From positions 1,916,501-1,980,500 of the forward strand of contig JANEZZ010002244.1 in NCBI GenBank assembly GCA_026122225.1: DNA of 64,000 nt, read 5' to 3'. Position 1 is the first letter of the stretch. Every line of letters starts with the position of its first letter. Below are positions 1 through 10,886 of the stretch, in pieces. The notes under the pieces were generated by a model. The model was not told the DNA's origin and searched no databases. It was given only the letters and a program-made list of their open reading frames with translations. The position numbers and the translations under genes were made by a program. This DNA comes from Heloderma charlesbogerti. Taxonomy: Eukaryota > Chordata > Lepidosauria > Squamata > Helodermatidae.

Positions 1-78
1 GTTGCTGAGTGCATGTACTGAAGGTTGGGCCCGAAGGGCAGTCTGGGGATTCTGCTCATGTACAGTCCACCCCGCTGA

Positions 79-645
79 ATGACTGACTCCCTGGCCGAGG
101 TGCTTATGGTGGTCTCTGATGTGTGTGTACAGTCCCCTAACTTATTGGTGTTGGGGGACTTCAACGTACATTCAGAGGCCATCCTCACAGGAGCACCTCG
201 GGACTTCATGGAGACCATGGCCTCCTGGGAGCTGCACCATATTCTAACTGGGCCCACCCATGTAGCCGGTCATGCACTAGACCTTGAGTTTGTTTCTGGA
301 GAAGTGGGGAGTGATCTGGAAGTCGGGGGTATATCCACCACCCCCTTGTCATGGTCAGATCACTATCTGGTGATGTTGGACTTCTCGGTTCCACAACCCC
401 TCCGCAGGGGTGGAGGACCCATTAAAATGGTCTGCCCCAGGCATCTTATGGATCCAAATGGATTCCTGAATGTGCTTGGGGATTCTCTGGGGCATGCCAA
501 CGGCCACTCGGTCGAGACCCTGGTGGGTGGCTGGAATGCCGCAATCACTGGGGCATTAGATCAGGTGGCTCCGAACCGCCCTCTCCCCCTGAACAGGACT
601 CGGACTGCACCATGGTTCAATCCGCGTTTACGAACTCTGAAATAG
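79..645 (+). pseudogene. L2 LINE endonuclease domain, C-terminal part
   Basis: This reads as the C-terminal half of an apurinic-type endonuclease, which nicks target DNA to prime reverse transcription. The motifs LGDFNVH, a conserved TGPTH segment and WSDHYLV (the SDH catalytic triplet) lie in the usual order. The N-terminal catalytic part is upstream, outside the window or before an in-frame stop near position 75. TAG at 643-645 closes the frame, but the same frame continues at 649-745 (RRLERRWRKS), as expected for the LINE linker before the RT. It is therefore an inactivated copy with one nonsense mutation rather than a real gene end. Confidence 0.88.
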
Positions 646-745
646 GAGGTGAGACGGCTAGAGCGCCGGTGGCGGAAGTCTCGCTCCAAAGATGATCAGA
701 CACGGGCTAGAGCTGTATCTTCAGCCAATCACATGGCGGTGAAGG

Positions 746-1929
746 TAGGGATGGCGGGGAATTTCTCCCCGAAACTTCGGGGGGCCGAGCGCCAACGCGT
801 TCGGCCCCCCGAACAAGTTTCAGAGAAAAATCCTCCGCCCCCCCCGCCCCCCGCCCCCCCCCGGGACGGGACTTACCTTTTGCGAATGTCCCTCCCGGTG
901 GCTGGTCCGGCCGGCGGTTCGGCGGGTGTTCGAGCGAGGCGGGAGTGGCAGCCGGTCTTTCGACCAGCTGCCGCCGCCGCCATTGTAATGAAAGAGAAAA
1001 AAAAAAACGCCCCCTGATAGGCTACGTGACAACACCCACACCACTCACTATGTTACCAGTAAGCACAATACTGCCCGCATACTACAAAATTTATAAGAAA
1101 TTTGCCCCACCTCCATGTAAGAGGCAGAAAAACAGCTGCCTCTTTTGCAGGGGTTGAAAATTTTCACAAAACTGTGTGGGTGGTTTCGGCACAGCACTAG
1201 CTGGTCAGGTGCATCGAGGCAGTGCTGGACTGGATGAGGAACAATAAACTGAAGTTAAAACTTAATAAGAGTTCATGGCAGGTTCGGCCGGCGGTTCGGC
1301 GGGTGTTCGAGCGGGGCGGGAGTGGCAGCCGGTCTTTTGACCGGCTGCCGCCGCCGCCATTCCAATAAAAGAAAAAAAAATGCCCCCGTGATAGGCTACG
1401 TGACGATTAACGTAGCCTATCACGGCTAGATTTGCAAAGTCAGCCATGATAGGCTACGTTAATCGTCACATAGCCTATCACGGGTGACTTTAAAAAAAAA
1501 AAAGAAGCGCGGACGCTAATGGCGGCCCCCATAGGGAGCCGCCATTCCCGTTCCTTATTTGGTGGCTGTAGTCTACGTAAATGTTTACGTAGACTACGGC
1601 GAAAAATAAGGGCAACGCTATTTTTTTTTGAAGTCACCCGTGATAGGCTACGTGACAATTCACGTAGCCTATCACGGCTGACTTTGCAGATCTAGCCGTG
1701 ATAGGCTACGTGAATCGTCACGTAGCCTATCAGGGGGCGTTTTTTTGTTTTTTGTTTTACTTTCGCGTTCGCGGCCGGGCGAGGCGAGGCCTCCCCGCGG
1801 CCTGAATTTCGGCCGGGCGAGGCGGGAAGCCTCCCCCCCCGGCCTGAACTTCGCGGGGGGAGCAGCGAAGCGCTCCCCCCCACCGCGAACGGCCTTCGAG
1901 GACAGGTAAGTGACTTTCGTCCAGCCCTA
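746..1929 (+). mobile_element. hAT-like foldback element 1, with a captured internal segment
   Basis: The ends are TAGGGATGG (746) and CCAGCCCTA (1929). The 8-bp target duplication GGTGAAGG is perfect (738-745 and 1930-1937) and lies inside the L2 ORF. At 1184 bp it is longer than the roughly 950-bp family norm because 1029-1270 carries foreign sequence and the GC-rich 5' segment appears twice (885-1000 and 1277-1370). Palindromes of the GATAGGCTACGT type run from 1385 to 1735. Consensus splice-donor-like sites point outward: ACTTAC at 871-876 (minus-strand GTAAGT) and GTAAGT at 1906-1911, in the context CAG|GTAAGT. There is no transposase ORF, so it must be mobilised in trans. Confidence 0.9.
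1029..1270. other. captured segment inside hAT-like element 1
   Basis: This stretch is absent from other family members. Its left part, ending at the sequence GGCACAGCACTA (about 1180-1192), matches the end of another repeat family seen at 24.9, 32.4 and 41.4 kb. Its right part (about 1193-1270) encodes LDWMRNNKLKLK, a piece of L2 reverse transcriptase. The same composite occurs in reverse orientation at 24823-25066 beside hAT-like element 9, with the same junctions. Confidence 0.8.
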
Positions 1930-1937
1930 GGTGAAGG

Positions 1938-2624
1938 CAGCAAAAAAGGAATGTTATGCTGCCTCCATCTCATCTGCAGAGTGCTTTCCCAGGAGGCTGT
2001 TCCAAGTGGTCCGGAGCCTGGTCGGTTCTGTGTCTCCGGAACCACTGGAGCATTCTAAGGCCTCCTGTGAGGCCTTGGCAAGGTACTTTGCAGATAAAAT
2101 TGATCAGATTAGGTGTGTTACTCTGCACGCTGTGGATACAGTTAGTGAGCAAGACGCGGCCTGTGGCAAACCGGTTTTGTGGGATCAGTTCCAGCTTCTT
2201 CCTCCTGATGAAGTGGACAAGGTGCTTTCATCTGTACGGCCGACCACCTGTTTACTTGATCCTTACCCATCTTGGCTCATTATGGGCTGCAGAGAGAGAC
2301 TGGGTGAGGGGATCAAGGCGGTGGTGAACGCCTCCGTTGAGGAGGGAGTGATGCCATCAGCCCTCAAGGAGGCAGTGATAAGACCGCTCTTAAAGAAGCA
2401 CTCCTTGGATCCTCAAGTTCTGAACAACTTTCGCCCAGTCTCAAATCTGCCATTTTTGGGCAAGGTGATTGAGCGGGTGGTGGCGGTGCAGTTGAAGGTA
2501 CACTTGGAAGAAACTGATTATCTAGACCCATTTCAGTCGGGCTTCAGGCCTGGGCATGGGACAGAAATGGCCTTGGTAGATGATATGAGGAGGGCTCGGG
2601 ATAGGGGTGAATGCTCCTTCCTTG
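1938..2624 (+). pseudogene. L2 LINE reverse transcriptase, N-terminal half
   Basis: The open frame continues directly from the L2 codons left of hAT-like element 1. Recognisable RT segments include KEAVIRPLLKK, the FRPVSNLPFLGKVIERVV block (RT motifs 1-2) and the QSGFRPGHGTEMALV block. The protein would copy L2 RNA at a nicked target. The reading frame runs into hAT-like element 2 at 2625 and resumes in frame at 3154. No stop falls in the L2-derived part. The longer apparent ORF, to 2839, is read-through into the insertion. Confidence 0.9.
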
Positions 2625-3145
2625 TAGGAGTGCATGAAAGCCACTTACCTGGTCTCGCAGCTTGCTTCGCGGTGGGGGAGAGGCGCTTCGCTGCTCCCCC
2701 CGAAGTTCAGGCTAGGGGGGGAGGCTTCCCGCCTCACCTGGCCAAAATTCAGGCTGGGGAGGAGGCGCCTCGCCTCACCCGGCCGCGAAATAAAAAGTTA
2801 AAAAGAAAAAAAACGATTAACGTAGCCTATCATGGCTGACTTTGCAAATCTAGCCGTGATAGGCTACGTTAATCATCACGTAGCCTATCACGGGAGTGTT
2901 TTTTTTCTTTTTAACTTTTATTGGAATGGTGGCGGTGGCAGCCTCTGCCCCTGTCAAAGACCTGACGACCCGCCGCCGGGACCCGCCGCCGGGAGGGACA
3001 TTCGGGAAAGGTAAGTCCCGTCCCAGGGGGGCTGCGGGGGGCGGGTGTTTGTGTGGAGAATTTCTCCCCAAAACTACTTCGGGGGGCCAAACACGTTGGC
3101 ACTCGGCCCCCCGAAGTTTCGGGGGGAAATTCTCCCCCGTCCCTA
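2625..3145 (-). mobile_element. hAT-like foldback element 2, internally shortened, inserted in L2 RT
   Basis: Inverted-orientation copy of 521 bp with a perfect 8-bp duplication CTTCCTTG (2617-2624 and 3146-3153). It keeps both terminal GC-rich segments but has lost the central palindrome block, retaining one palindrome pair (about 2812-2892). Outward donor-like sites are ACTTAC 2643-2648 (left) and GTAAGT 3011-3016 (right). An ATGGTGGCGG start at 2926 is open up to the right-hand donor. Confidence 0.9.
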
Positions 3146-3153
3146 CTTCCTTG

Positions 3154-4321
3154 TTCTCCTCAACCTCTCAGCGGCTTTTGATACCGTTGACCACAGTATC
3201 CTCCTGGACCGCCTGGAGGGGTTGGGCATTGGGGACACCATATTGCGGTGGTTCCGGTCCTTCTTCTCTGGCAGGTACCAGAGGGTAGCACTGGGAGAGG
3301 AGGTTTCGGACCCGTGGCCACTTACTTGTGGGGTGCCACAGGGTTCCATCCTCTCCCCGATGCTATTTAACATCTATGTGAAGCCGCCGGGGGGTATCAT
3401 CAGGAGGGTTGGGGTGCAGTGTCATCAATATGCGGATGACACGCAGCTCTACCTCTCGTTCAAATCTTCACCAAGGTTGGCAGTAGAATCCCTGTCCAAA
3501 TGTCTGGAGACGGTGAGTGGCTGGATGGGGAGGAATAAGCTGAAGCTGAACCCTGACAAGACCGAGGTACTTTTGGTGGGAGACAAGAGGAAGCTGGGGG
3601 ATGTTGACCTGGTGTTGAATGGGGTACGGCTACCCTTGAAAGACCAGGTCTGCAGCCTGGGGGTCATTTTGGACTCCCAGCTGTCCATGGAGGCTCAGGT
3701 GTCAGCTGTGAGCCAGACAGCACTGTATCAACTCCATCTGATACGGCGGCTGCGCCCCTTCCTTCCCGACCATCTGCTCCCATCGGTAGTACATGCCCTG
3801 GTCTCCTCTCGTTTAGACTACTGTAATGCGCTCTACGTGGGGTACCCTTGAAGATGGTTTGGAAGCTGCAGCTGGTACAGAACGCGGTGGCTCGCCTGAT
3901 TAAAGGCAGCCGCCGGCGAGATCACATCACTCCAGTGCTGAAGGAGTTGCACTGGTTACCAGTTGTTTTCCAGGCCAAATTCAAGGTGTTGGTTTTGACC
4001 TTTAAAACCCTATATGACTGCAGCCCAGCCTATCTTAAGGAGTGCCTCCAGCAGCACCAGACAGGCCGCTTAACAAGATCAGCCTCGGATGGCCTTCTCT
4101 CTGTCCCATCAGCCAGGACAGCTAGACTGGTGGGGACGAGGGAGGGGGCCTTTTCTGTGGTGGCCCCCACTCTGTGGAACTCCCTCCCTAGGGAACTCCG
4201 TCATGCCCCCTCTTTTAATGAGCTTCCGTCGTGCATTAAAAACGTGGTTGTTCAGGCAGGCATTTGGGGTGGGTTAGGGTATTTTAGGAAATGTTTTTAT
4301 TGTAGAATTTTATTGTTTTAA
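3154..4321 (+). pseudogene. L2 LINE reverse transcriptase core and C-terminal domain
   Basis: It continues the RT with LNLSAAFDTVDHSILLDRL, then GVPQGSILSPMLFNIY, and the catalytic YADD (3429-3440) in the context HQYADDTQLYLSF, typical of the L2/CR1 group. A thumb-like region follows (NKLKLNPDKTEVLLVG). The C-terminus has the L2 block SVPSARTARLVG ... AFSVVAPTLWNSLPREL. The frame changes near 3842 (TGA at 3849-3851, resolved by a one-base deletion) and again near 4217. All RT catalytic residues I can check are present, so inactivation is by the frameshifts, the upstream stop and the insertions. Confidence 0.92.
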
Positions 4322-4413
4322 ACTGTTTTATTGTATGTTGTACATCGCCCAGAGTGGCTGGGTGACCAGCCAGATGGGCGATTAAGAAATTTAATAATAA
4401 ATAAATAAATAAA

Positions 4414-4880
4414 TTGTGTCATTATGTTGCTGGGGGTGGTGGGGTGGAAGCTTAAACCAGAAATAGGACCACAACTGACTTCAAATGAGTTCTTATATTT
4501 TTCACCTACATAAAACTCCCATCATGCAGATGGTGAAAGGAGAATTCTCCCTGTGAAAGGAGAATTATTCTTTGTGATGAAATATGATTAGCCGCTTGCT
4601 GTTAAAATCTACCATTGTTTACTGACCCAGTTTTGGAATGGTTTATCGGTCCTGGAATAGCATATTGATTGCTCTAGTTTTCTCCATGTGGCAGTTCTTA
4701 TTGAGAAGTAGGTATTACACAGCTTGCTTTTTTTTTTAGCTCCATAGATTTCTAAGTATACAGTATTGATAATTGGGCTAAGGAAGAGGTGGTTGTCCTT
4801 GTGTTCCCAGGTGGGTCCATGTGCCACTTTATCACAGAGATCTACAACACTTGCTACCATTAATCTGGAATTAGGGGATA
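4414..4880. other. no feature seen
   Basis: AT-rich sequence after the L2 tail. A short duplication (GGTGAAAGGAGAATTC and TGTGAAAGGAGAATTA near 4530-4565) is the only structure I see. Confidence 0.5.
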
Positions 4881-5270
4881 AGCAGTGAAGTGGCCATGTT
4901 TACAGCTGACACCAAATTCTTTGTGGTTATTAAAACAAAAAGAGATTGTGCAGAACTCCAAAAACATCACCCCAAAGTGGGTGAATGGGCAACAAAATGA
5001 TGAATATGATTCAGTGTAAGTATAAAGTGATTTGGGGGGGAGGAGCAAAAAATCCCAACTTCACATATGTACTGATGGGACCCAAGCTGGCATTAAATGA
5101 CCAGGAAAAAGATTTGGGGTTGTGGTGGATAGCTCAATGGAAATGTAGACCCAGTGTGTGGCAGCCATGGAAAAGGTAAATTCTATGCTAGAAATCATTA
5201 GGAAAGTGATCAAAAGTAAAACTGCCGATATTGTAATACCTTTTGTACTGGATTTAGTTTTGGAAGAATG
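4881..5270 (+). pseudogene. CR1-like LINE reverse transcriptase fragment, heavily decayed
   Basis: Frame-shifting plus-strand translations give TADTKFFVVIKTKRDCAELQ-like, VIWGGGAKNPNFTYVLMGPK, LALNDQEKDLG and AAMEKVNSMLEIIRKVIKSK. These are the thumb-region phrases of CR1-type RTs (lead-in from 'ADDTKL', then 'DLGVVVD', then 'KANSMLGII'). Multiple frameshifts and substitutions show an old copy. The 3' end is not identifiable; a possible continuation ('SRSAELGEVRNGAAQMIA' at about 5960-6020) is weak. Confidence 0.65.
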
Positions 5271-5274
5271 GTGC

Positions 5275-7376
5275 GGAGTCAGGCATGAATTTACACAGAG
5301 TCATATGCAGTGTTTAATGGCATATGTATGTATACTAATTTGTTAGAGCAGTTGGCAATTTTAATGAAGTTAGTTGGTACTCATAGCTGTACTCACATAC
5401 AGTGAAGGTCAGCACTTCTCGCTATTAACAACAGATAGATAACACACAGTGGCTGCATTGTACAGTGTGTACTGTCTAGCTGATAAGAATGCTTTTTCTC
5501 TCTTGTGAGCAACTTCCTTTCCTGCCAAGAAAGAAAGCCCTCCCCACCTTTCTCCTTCTGGGTGAAGAGAGGGGTGTGTGTGTCTTCTGAAAGTCTGATG
5601 AGACAAGCCCTATAAAATCTTGAGCAGATTGGCCTGCTGTCTGTTCTCACCTGAGAAGGGGAGGTGCACCACCTGTTTAGGAAACAGCCCTTTTTGGGAC
5701 CACGCCCATCACTTTTTGGGAACTGGAGTGACTGTGGACTGTGAGTCAATGGGTGTATGTAAGCTTTTCTTTCTCTGCATCCATTTTCCCTCAATATACC
5801 ATCATTCTTTCATGCAAGTGGACTTGAATCCTATTAGTACTTTCAAATCTGTTTAGTATGTGGGTCCTGGCTGGATCAGGCCCCAAATTTAAAACACCTT
5901 CATATAAATCTATGGTGAAATCACATTGGGATTCCTGTGCACAGTTCTGGTTATACTTATCTCAAGAAGCGCAGAGCTGGGAGAGGTGAGAAATGGTGCA
6001 GCTCAAATGATTGCTATATCCCGTGGCCTTCAGGGAATGTGTATATCCATCATTGATGGATTGCTATCCATCATTTGGCCTTTTGGTAATCTTGTGGTAG
6101 TTCTGAAACCACCAATGCACTGAATTAGCAGATTGCAATGATACAAACAGATTAAAACGTTAGTATAAAATTCAAAATCCAGCAAGCTTTAATCATTATT
6201 TATTTCTAGCCCACCTTTCTATGGGCCAAACAACTGGTGATGTTAGTAGTGTAGTTTTGCCCTTGTGCAATTTGGGGATGGGGGTGGGGTGTCCAGGGCA
6301 GGGACTCCTGATCCAGTTTGGGACCACAGCAGATGGCAAGGGGTTGAATCCCCATGAACACCCCTCCTCTCCCACTGACAATCAGAGTGAGGAGGATATT
6401 TAAATTTTTAAGCAGTGTGTTATTGCTAAAAGGTATTTTTGTGAAACATATTTTCCTCCATATTTATTTGAGTAGTATTCCTACACAGCTTCCTTACCAC
6501 CAAATGTCAACTTTGCAACAACAATCAATTCAATTAACACTATTAAAATAATCTCTACAAATCAGTAAAACTAATAAACACATTTTAGACAAGTTCTTAA
6601 AAATCCTTTTAAAGTCCAATACACTCAGGTCAAACAAATCAATTCAAGACAAAATGTCTAATATAACTCACAGTGAAAACAAATAAAAATCTGCCTTTTA
6701 AAACTGTAAAGTTTATTATAATCTGAAGGTCATTTAAATAATCAGTCAATTTATAATTTGATACTTATTATACATTGATTTATTATAGAACTATAGAAAA
6801 ATGCTTGCTTCTAAACTCTGGTTTTGTCCCTGACTATAGTTTATTTTGCAGTTTCCATATAGTGTGGCAGGATAAAATAGCATTATGTTACTTAAGTATT
6901 TATATCTATCTATTGTAATTTCTGGTGGGCAGTGATTTTTCATTCTAATGTACTTTTGAGGCATTCATTTTTTAGGCTTTTGCAGTTGAAATTTATTATT
7001 CTTAGCCAATAATGGGATTGGGGGTGTGTGTGTGAAAAAGTGTGAGCCTTTCCTTTCTATTTTGTGCACAGTAAAAATTCTTGTATTGCTGCTTTGTAGA
7101 AGAAAAAGCCATGACTGAAGATTATATATTATCAGAGTGCTTGCATAAGAGAATTCTGGAATGAAAGAAAAAAAAAATCATTTATTTTTTCTCCCAAATC
7201 AATGTAAGAATCCAATCTGGCTAAAACTAATCTGATAATTATATAGTAGACTATTGCTGTGTTTTCTGCCACAACAGAAAACAGAATCTGTTGTGATCAA
7301 TCTTTGTAGAGCATTTTTTTTTACATTTAAAAATGCTTTGAAGTTTTCAAGGTATTCCTCCTATTAATGCTCTCTG
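5275..7376. other. AT-rich unique DNA, no gene recognised
   Basis: Short frames on both strands lack domain signals. The stretch at 5930-6030 could be a worn CR1 remnant. Nothing else is supportable. Confidence 0.5.
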
Positions 7377-7431
7377 AAGGAGATAACGTATTTCCATTTT
7401 TCAAAGGAGATAACGTATTTCCATTTTACAA

Positions 7432-7521
<90 letters not shown>

Positions 7522-7566
7522 GTAAATATATGAAGGAGATAACGTATTTCCATTTTACAAATATAT
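7377..7566 (+). repeat. compound TG/TA microsatellite inside a duplicated short unit
   Basis: The unit GGAGATAACGTATTTCCATT occurs three times (about 7379, 7407 and 7535). The last two copies both run on into TTACAAATATATG and flank a (TG)n(TA)n tract at 7434-7522. The arrangement suggests replication slippage that copied the flank along with the microsatellite. Confidence 0.85.
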
Positions 7567-7675
7567 GTCAGCAGACATATATGATGTATCTGTTGCCATT
7601 TCAACAAGCAGGGTATCCATGTGTCTTTATTAGGGATGGATGAGAAACTGGTTCAGGTTTGTATTTTTTATAAGA

Positions 7676-8100
7676 ACTTTCCAAAACTCACAGATCTCTT
7701 CATAAACAGAAGGGAAAGAAGTTGAGATGTGAATTTGGGAGAAAACAAAACTGACAGATTTCTTCATCCCGGCAGAGGGCTTTGAGTGCTTGGCTCTTAA
7801 AAGACTGGGTTTGGATCCCTGAGTTAAGATCATGTTTGTGAAGCTAAATTAGAGTTGCCACCTCTTTTTTTCAATAGGCTCCTCATCTTTAACAGGTACG
7901 CAGCAGGCAGGAACAGCATGGTCCTCCCCATGCTAGGAATATCTGTTACTATTGAATTTGACAAGTTTCTTCATAAACAGGATGGAAAGAAATTGAGATA
8001 TTAAAACATGAAATGTGGGAAAAAGTTAAACTGACAGATTTATTCATCCCTGGGCCTTTTATCTGTTGACAATGAATAGCTCTTTCTAAATTGGGTAGGG
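7676..8100 (+). repeat. diverged direct repeat pair
   Basis: Segments at about 7690-7775 and 7958-8055 share TCTTCATAAACAG, GAAAGAAxTTGAGAT, GTGGGA/TTGGGA and CTGACAGATTTxTTCATCCC in the same order. They look like two halves of an old tandem duplication or two copies of one repeat. The word TAGGGATGGATGAG at 7631 could be an old hAT-like end. Confidence 0.6.
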
Positions 8101-9000
8101 CAAGCTGCCAGTGACACCGACTGAGTAGATCTAAGTGGTTATATTCCTTATCTTCCATGGATTCCAGATGTTAAGAGGCTACACCTCTGCAACTGGATGG
8201 AACACTAAGTTTGCCACTGGGGAAATCAGAAAGATGTAGGGCTTCTCCACACAGACGCTTTTTGTCCCGCAATTTTACCTGGGCTTCAACTTCTGGATTC
8301 TTTCTGGGATTAAGATTGCCCTTTTTTACATCCACTTCCCTTCTCCCCCTTTTTCCCCTTTATCTGTGAGTTCTATATGTTTCACTTATACATATAAGTC
8401 ACTTATAGTGACTTGCCTGGCACTAGTTACATAAGCGAATGCTCACATCTGCACTACAGAGAGTACAGATTGGTTTTGTTCTTGACAGCAGCCAAAAAAA
8501 TACTGAGATTATGTTTCTTTGCTGTAGAATCTGTAAATTAGCAGCAAGCCACGTTATGACTGTTGATTTAATGCCTTTGATTTGACTGGATGTTAAATCA
8601 TAACACCCAAAGCCAAAGAATGTATCCCCAATATAGCCAGTTTTTTTATTATTATTTGAGTAGCTTGAGCATCATTGCTAATAAATTCCATTTACCTAAG
8701 TTTATATATAAACTATATAAATGCATATACATATCTAGCAAAGTCATTTGGTAATCTTATTAAAAGAGCCAGTCTGCACGATATGAAGCAGATGCATCCG
8801 GCTGGGAATCCTCCAGAGCGACTGAAAATTCAAATGTCCTGGGGATTAGAAATAAACCCAGAACAACAAGGATCCACAGCAGTGCTGCCCATGCAAAACT
8901 GGCCTTAGGCAACTCAGCACACAGGAGACTGTCCCCAGGATATTTATGTCTTACAGGTTAAAGCTGTGTTGCCCTGCTTGTTATGCACATGGTAAAAATA
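8101..9000. other. no feature seen
   Basis: Unique AT-rich sequence without coding signal or recognised repeat. Confidence 0.45.
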
Positions 9001-9029
9001 TATATTTTTATTTATTTATTTAATTAATT

Positions 9030-9107
9030 ATTTAATTTTTGTGAACCGCCCAGAGAGCTTCGGCTATTGGGTGATATAGAAATGAAATAAATAAATAAAT
9101 ATATATA
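9030..9107 (+). mobile_element. L2 3' end fragment
   Basis: The sequence GAACCGCCCAGAGAGCTTCG followed by GGCTATTGGGTGATATAGAA and (AAAT)n is the 3' end of an L2-type squamate LINE. It matches, in reverse, the tail at 19604-19665. Only the terminus is present. Confidence 0.8.
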
Positions 9108-9232
9108 TATATAAAGGATCAAAAGGATAAAATGCTTATAGCACAGATTGTAGTTTCATAAAATATCTCCAGAGGTCTTTAATCCAGCAAACACATTGCT
9201 CCATTTGAATTTGTTAATCTAACTAACTATGC

Positions 9233-9234
<2 letters not shown>

Positions 9235-9300
<66 letters not shown>

Positions 9301-9328
9301 TGTATGTGTGTGTGTATGTGTGTGTGTA

Positions 9329-9371
<43 letters not shown>
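9235..9371. repeat. mirror-like compound microsatellite (TA)n(CA)n(TG)n(TA)n
   Basis: (TA)n at 9235-9274, (CA)n to 9300, (TG)n with ATG interruptions, then (TA)n to 9371. The order is self-complementary, so the tract can fold into a long hairpin. It abuts the 3' limit of the Penelope element. Confidence 0.9.
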
Positions 9372-9372
<1 letters not shown>

Positions 9373-9404
9373 ATCTTTTTTTTGTCCACTAGGTTATGCT
9401 GAAA

Positions 9405-9545
9405 ATAGTGATCTATTTAAAATAGATTGTTGTTGGAACAATATAATTATACATATGGAAACAATATGAAGACAATTGTACATATATTGGAAGATAACAG
9501 AAGCATCTGTATCACAGGTATATACATATAATTAAATATTATAAT
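9405..9545 (-). repeat. candidate PLE pseudo-LTR, left copy
   Basis: It shares ATTTAAAATAGATTGTTGTT, ATTGGAAGATAACAGAAGCA and GTATCACAGGTATATACATA with 19253-19392 in the same orientation, with only a few differences. The placement at the 3' side of the PLE fits a pseudo-LTR. Confidence 0.7.
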
Positions 9546-10428
9546 TAGTTCAAGGATCTCAAAATCCATCCAAAAAGTCTACAGGAATCTGGTGTAATCC
9601 TGTTTTGCATATGAGTTGCCTCTTCAGATAAATAATAACGGTGAAGATATTCAGATATTCAAGTCTATAGTCATATATATATGCACACATATGCACACAC
9701 CTGTGTGTGCATGCATACGCACATACGTACACACACAGTATTTGTTGCATTTATATTCACACTAGTTGTCAGTTATTATCCTAATATATACATGTACAGA
9801 AACATTATTTCAAGTAAACACAAATGTTCTTGTAAGGAATTGTTGCCATAATCTTATCAAAAATGATTTACATGAAAGCGGGGCTGTACTTTATAAACAA
9901 GGAAATTGTTTCAACTCACTGTTCAAAGACTCAACAAAAAACTCTGTGGGAGTATTGTAATCTGAATAGTTTTTCGAAAGAAGCCGCTTAAACCGCTGGC
10001 ATAGCTTGCATTTTATCTCATAGAGCTTCCCAGAGCTACGAAAGAACAATGCTTAAAGCATATAATATCGGTACATTTCCAAAAAATTTTTTTGAAATGA
10101 AACACAAAGTAACCAAACAAACCTCAAACCACAGGCTGATAATTTCTCCTGCTCTAAAGTTGATGAGTTGAGTCGGCAGCTGTGAGCACACCAATAGCAG
10201 GTTTTAAATACCCAGTGTTGAAAAAAAGGGACTAAGTCATCCACATTACTGTTAAAAGTATAGTGTTGGCTTCATATGCCATCAGAAAGATATCCCCAAT
10301 ACAAATGCCTTTATATATTACACAAAAGACGCCAGATCCAGAGAAGCATTCAAACCTTTAGGGATCACAGACTGTAATTTGAAAATCCACTCCGCCTCCT
10401 TACATAGGAGTAAGTTATTATAATCTGT

Positions 10429-10884
10429 TCAATTGTGTCTGTGAGAATAAATTCTATCTATAACTAGGAGCATAAAGTCCTCATGTGTATGAGCCCGTTC
10501 TGCAAAATGTTGCACCAAGGGAGCATCCAAAATGCAGTTTCTTAATTTGGACTGATGTTCAATAATCCTAGTTCGAATTGTACAAGAGATTTTTCCTACA
10601 TATAATAACGCACATGGGCAAATGATAACATAAATAACTCGCTTGCTTGCACCATTGGAAAAATGATGTAATTCAAAACATTGATGATCCATGGGATGTT
10701 CAAAGACTTTGACTGGTAAGGAAAGATCACATACAGAACAGCCCCCACATTTGTAATGCCCACAAGGTGATGCTACATGTTGTACAGATGGATCAATATC
10801 CGAGTGTACTAGAAAGTCTCTAAGGTTTTTTGTCCGTCTAAATCCTATACGTGAAACATTGCCACATCCAGGTATACAGCTTAC
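10429..10884 (-). pseudogene. PLE GIY-YIG endonuclease domain with CxxC finger
   Basis: Minus-strand translation gives RRTKNLRDFLVHSD, a cysteine cluster KCGGCSVC, then VIYVIICPCALLYVGKIS, which is the GIY-YIG nuclease signature of Penelope elements (I-Y...YVGK), followed by RTRIIEHQ. This nuclease cuts target DNA. The order RT, Cys finger, GIY-YIG is the canonical PLE arrangement. The open frame ends at 10429. The segment upstream is cut off by the Tc1 insertion at 10887, and RT continues at 16403. Confidence 0.85.
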
Positions 10885-10886
10885 TA

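Larger units (their letters stand above)
1..4413 (+). mobile_element. L2-clade LINE, near-complete 3' part, interrupted by two hAT-like elements
   Basis: A non-LTR retrotransposon enters from the left edge and ends in an AAATAAATAAAT tail at about 4390-4413. Its endonuclease tail, reverse transcriptase and conserved C-terminal region lie in order on the plus strand. Insertions at 746-1929 and 2625-3145 both have exact 8-bp target duplications; removing each insertion and one duplicate restores the frame. The 3' UTR ends with the 'CCCAGAGTGGCTGGGTGACC' style sequence also seen at 46.9 kb and 55.4 kb. Damage in the retained ORF is limited: one stop (TAG 643-645), a probable 1-nt deletion near 3842 and a frame slip near 4217. 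This copy was therefore intact not long before the hAT-like insertions. The L2 versus CR1-group assignment is by protein motifs only. Confidence 0.9.

Noticed and set aside
746..1017. Host CpG-island promoter
   Set aside because: The CpG-rich stretch lies inside an element with an exact 8-bp target duplication and recurs in all sister copies.
2832..3071. Short ORFs over the palindromic and GC-rich parts of the hAT-like elements, on both strands, with recurrent phrases such as VIGYVxxxVAYHG
   Set aside because: The phrase is the translation of the GATAGGCTACGT palindrome and appears on both strands; it reflects repeated DNA, not a protein family.
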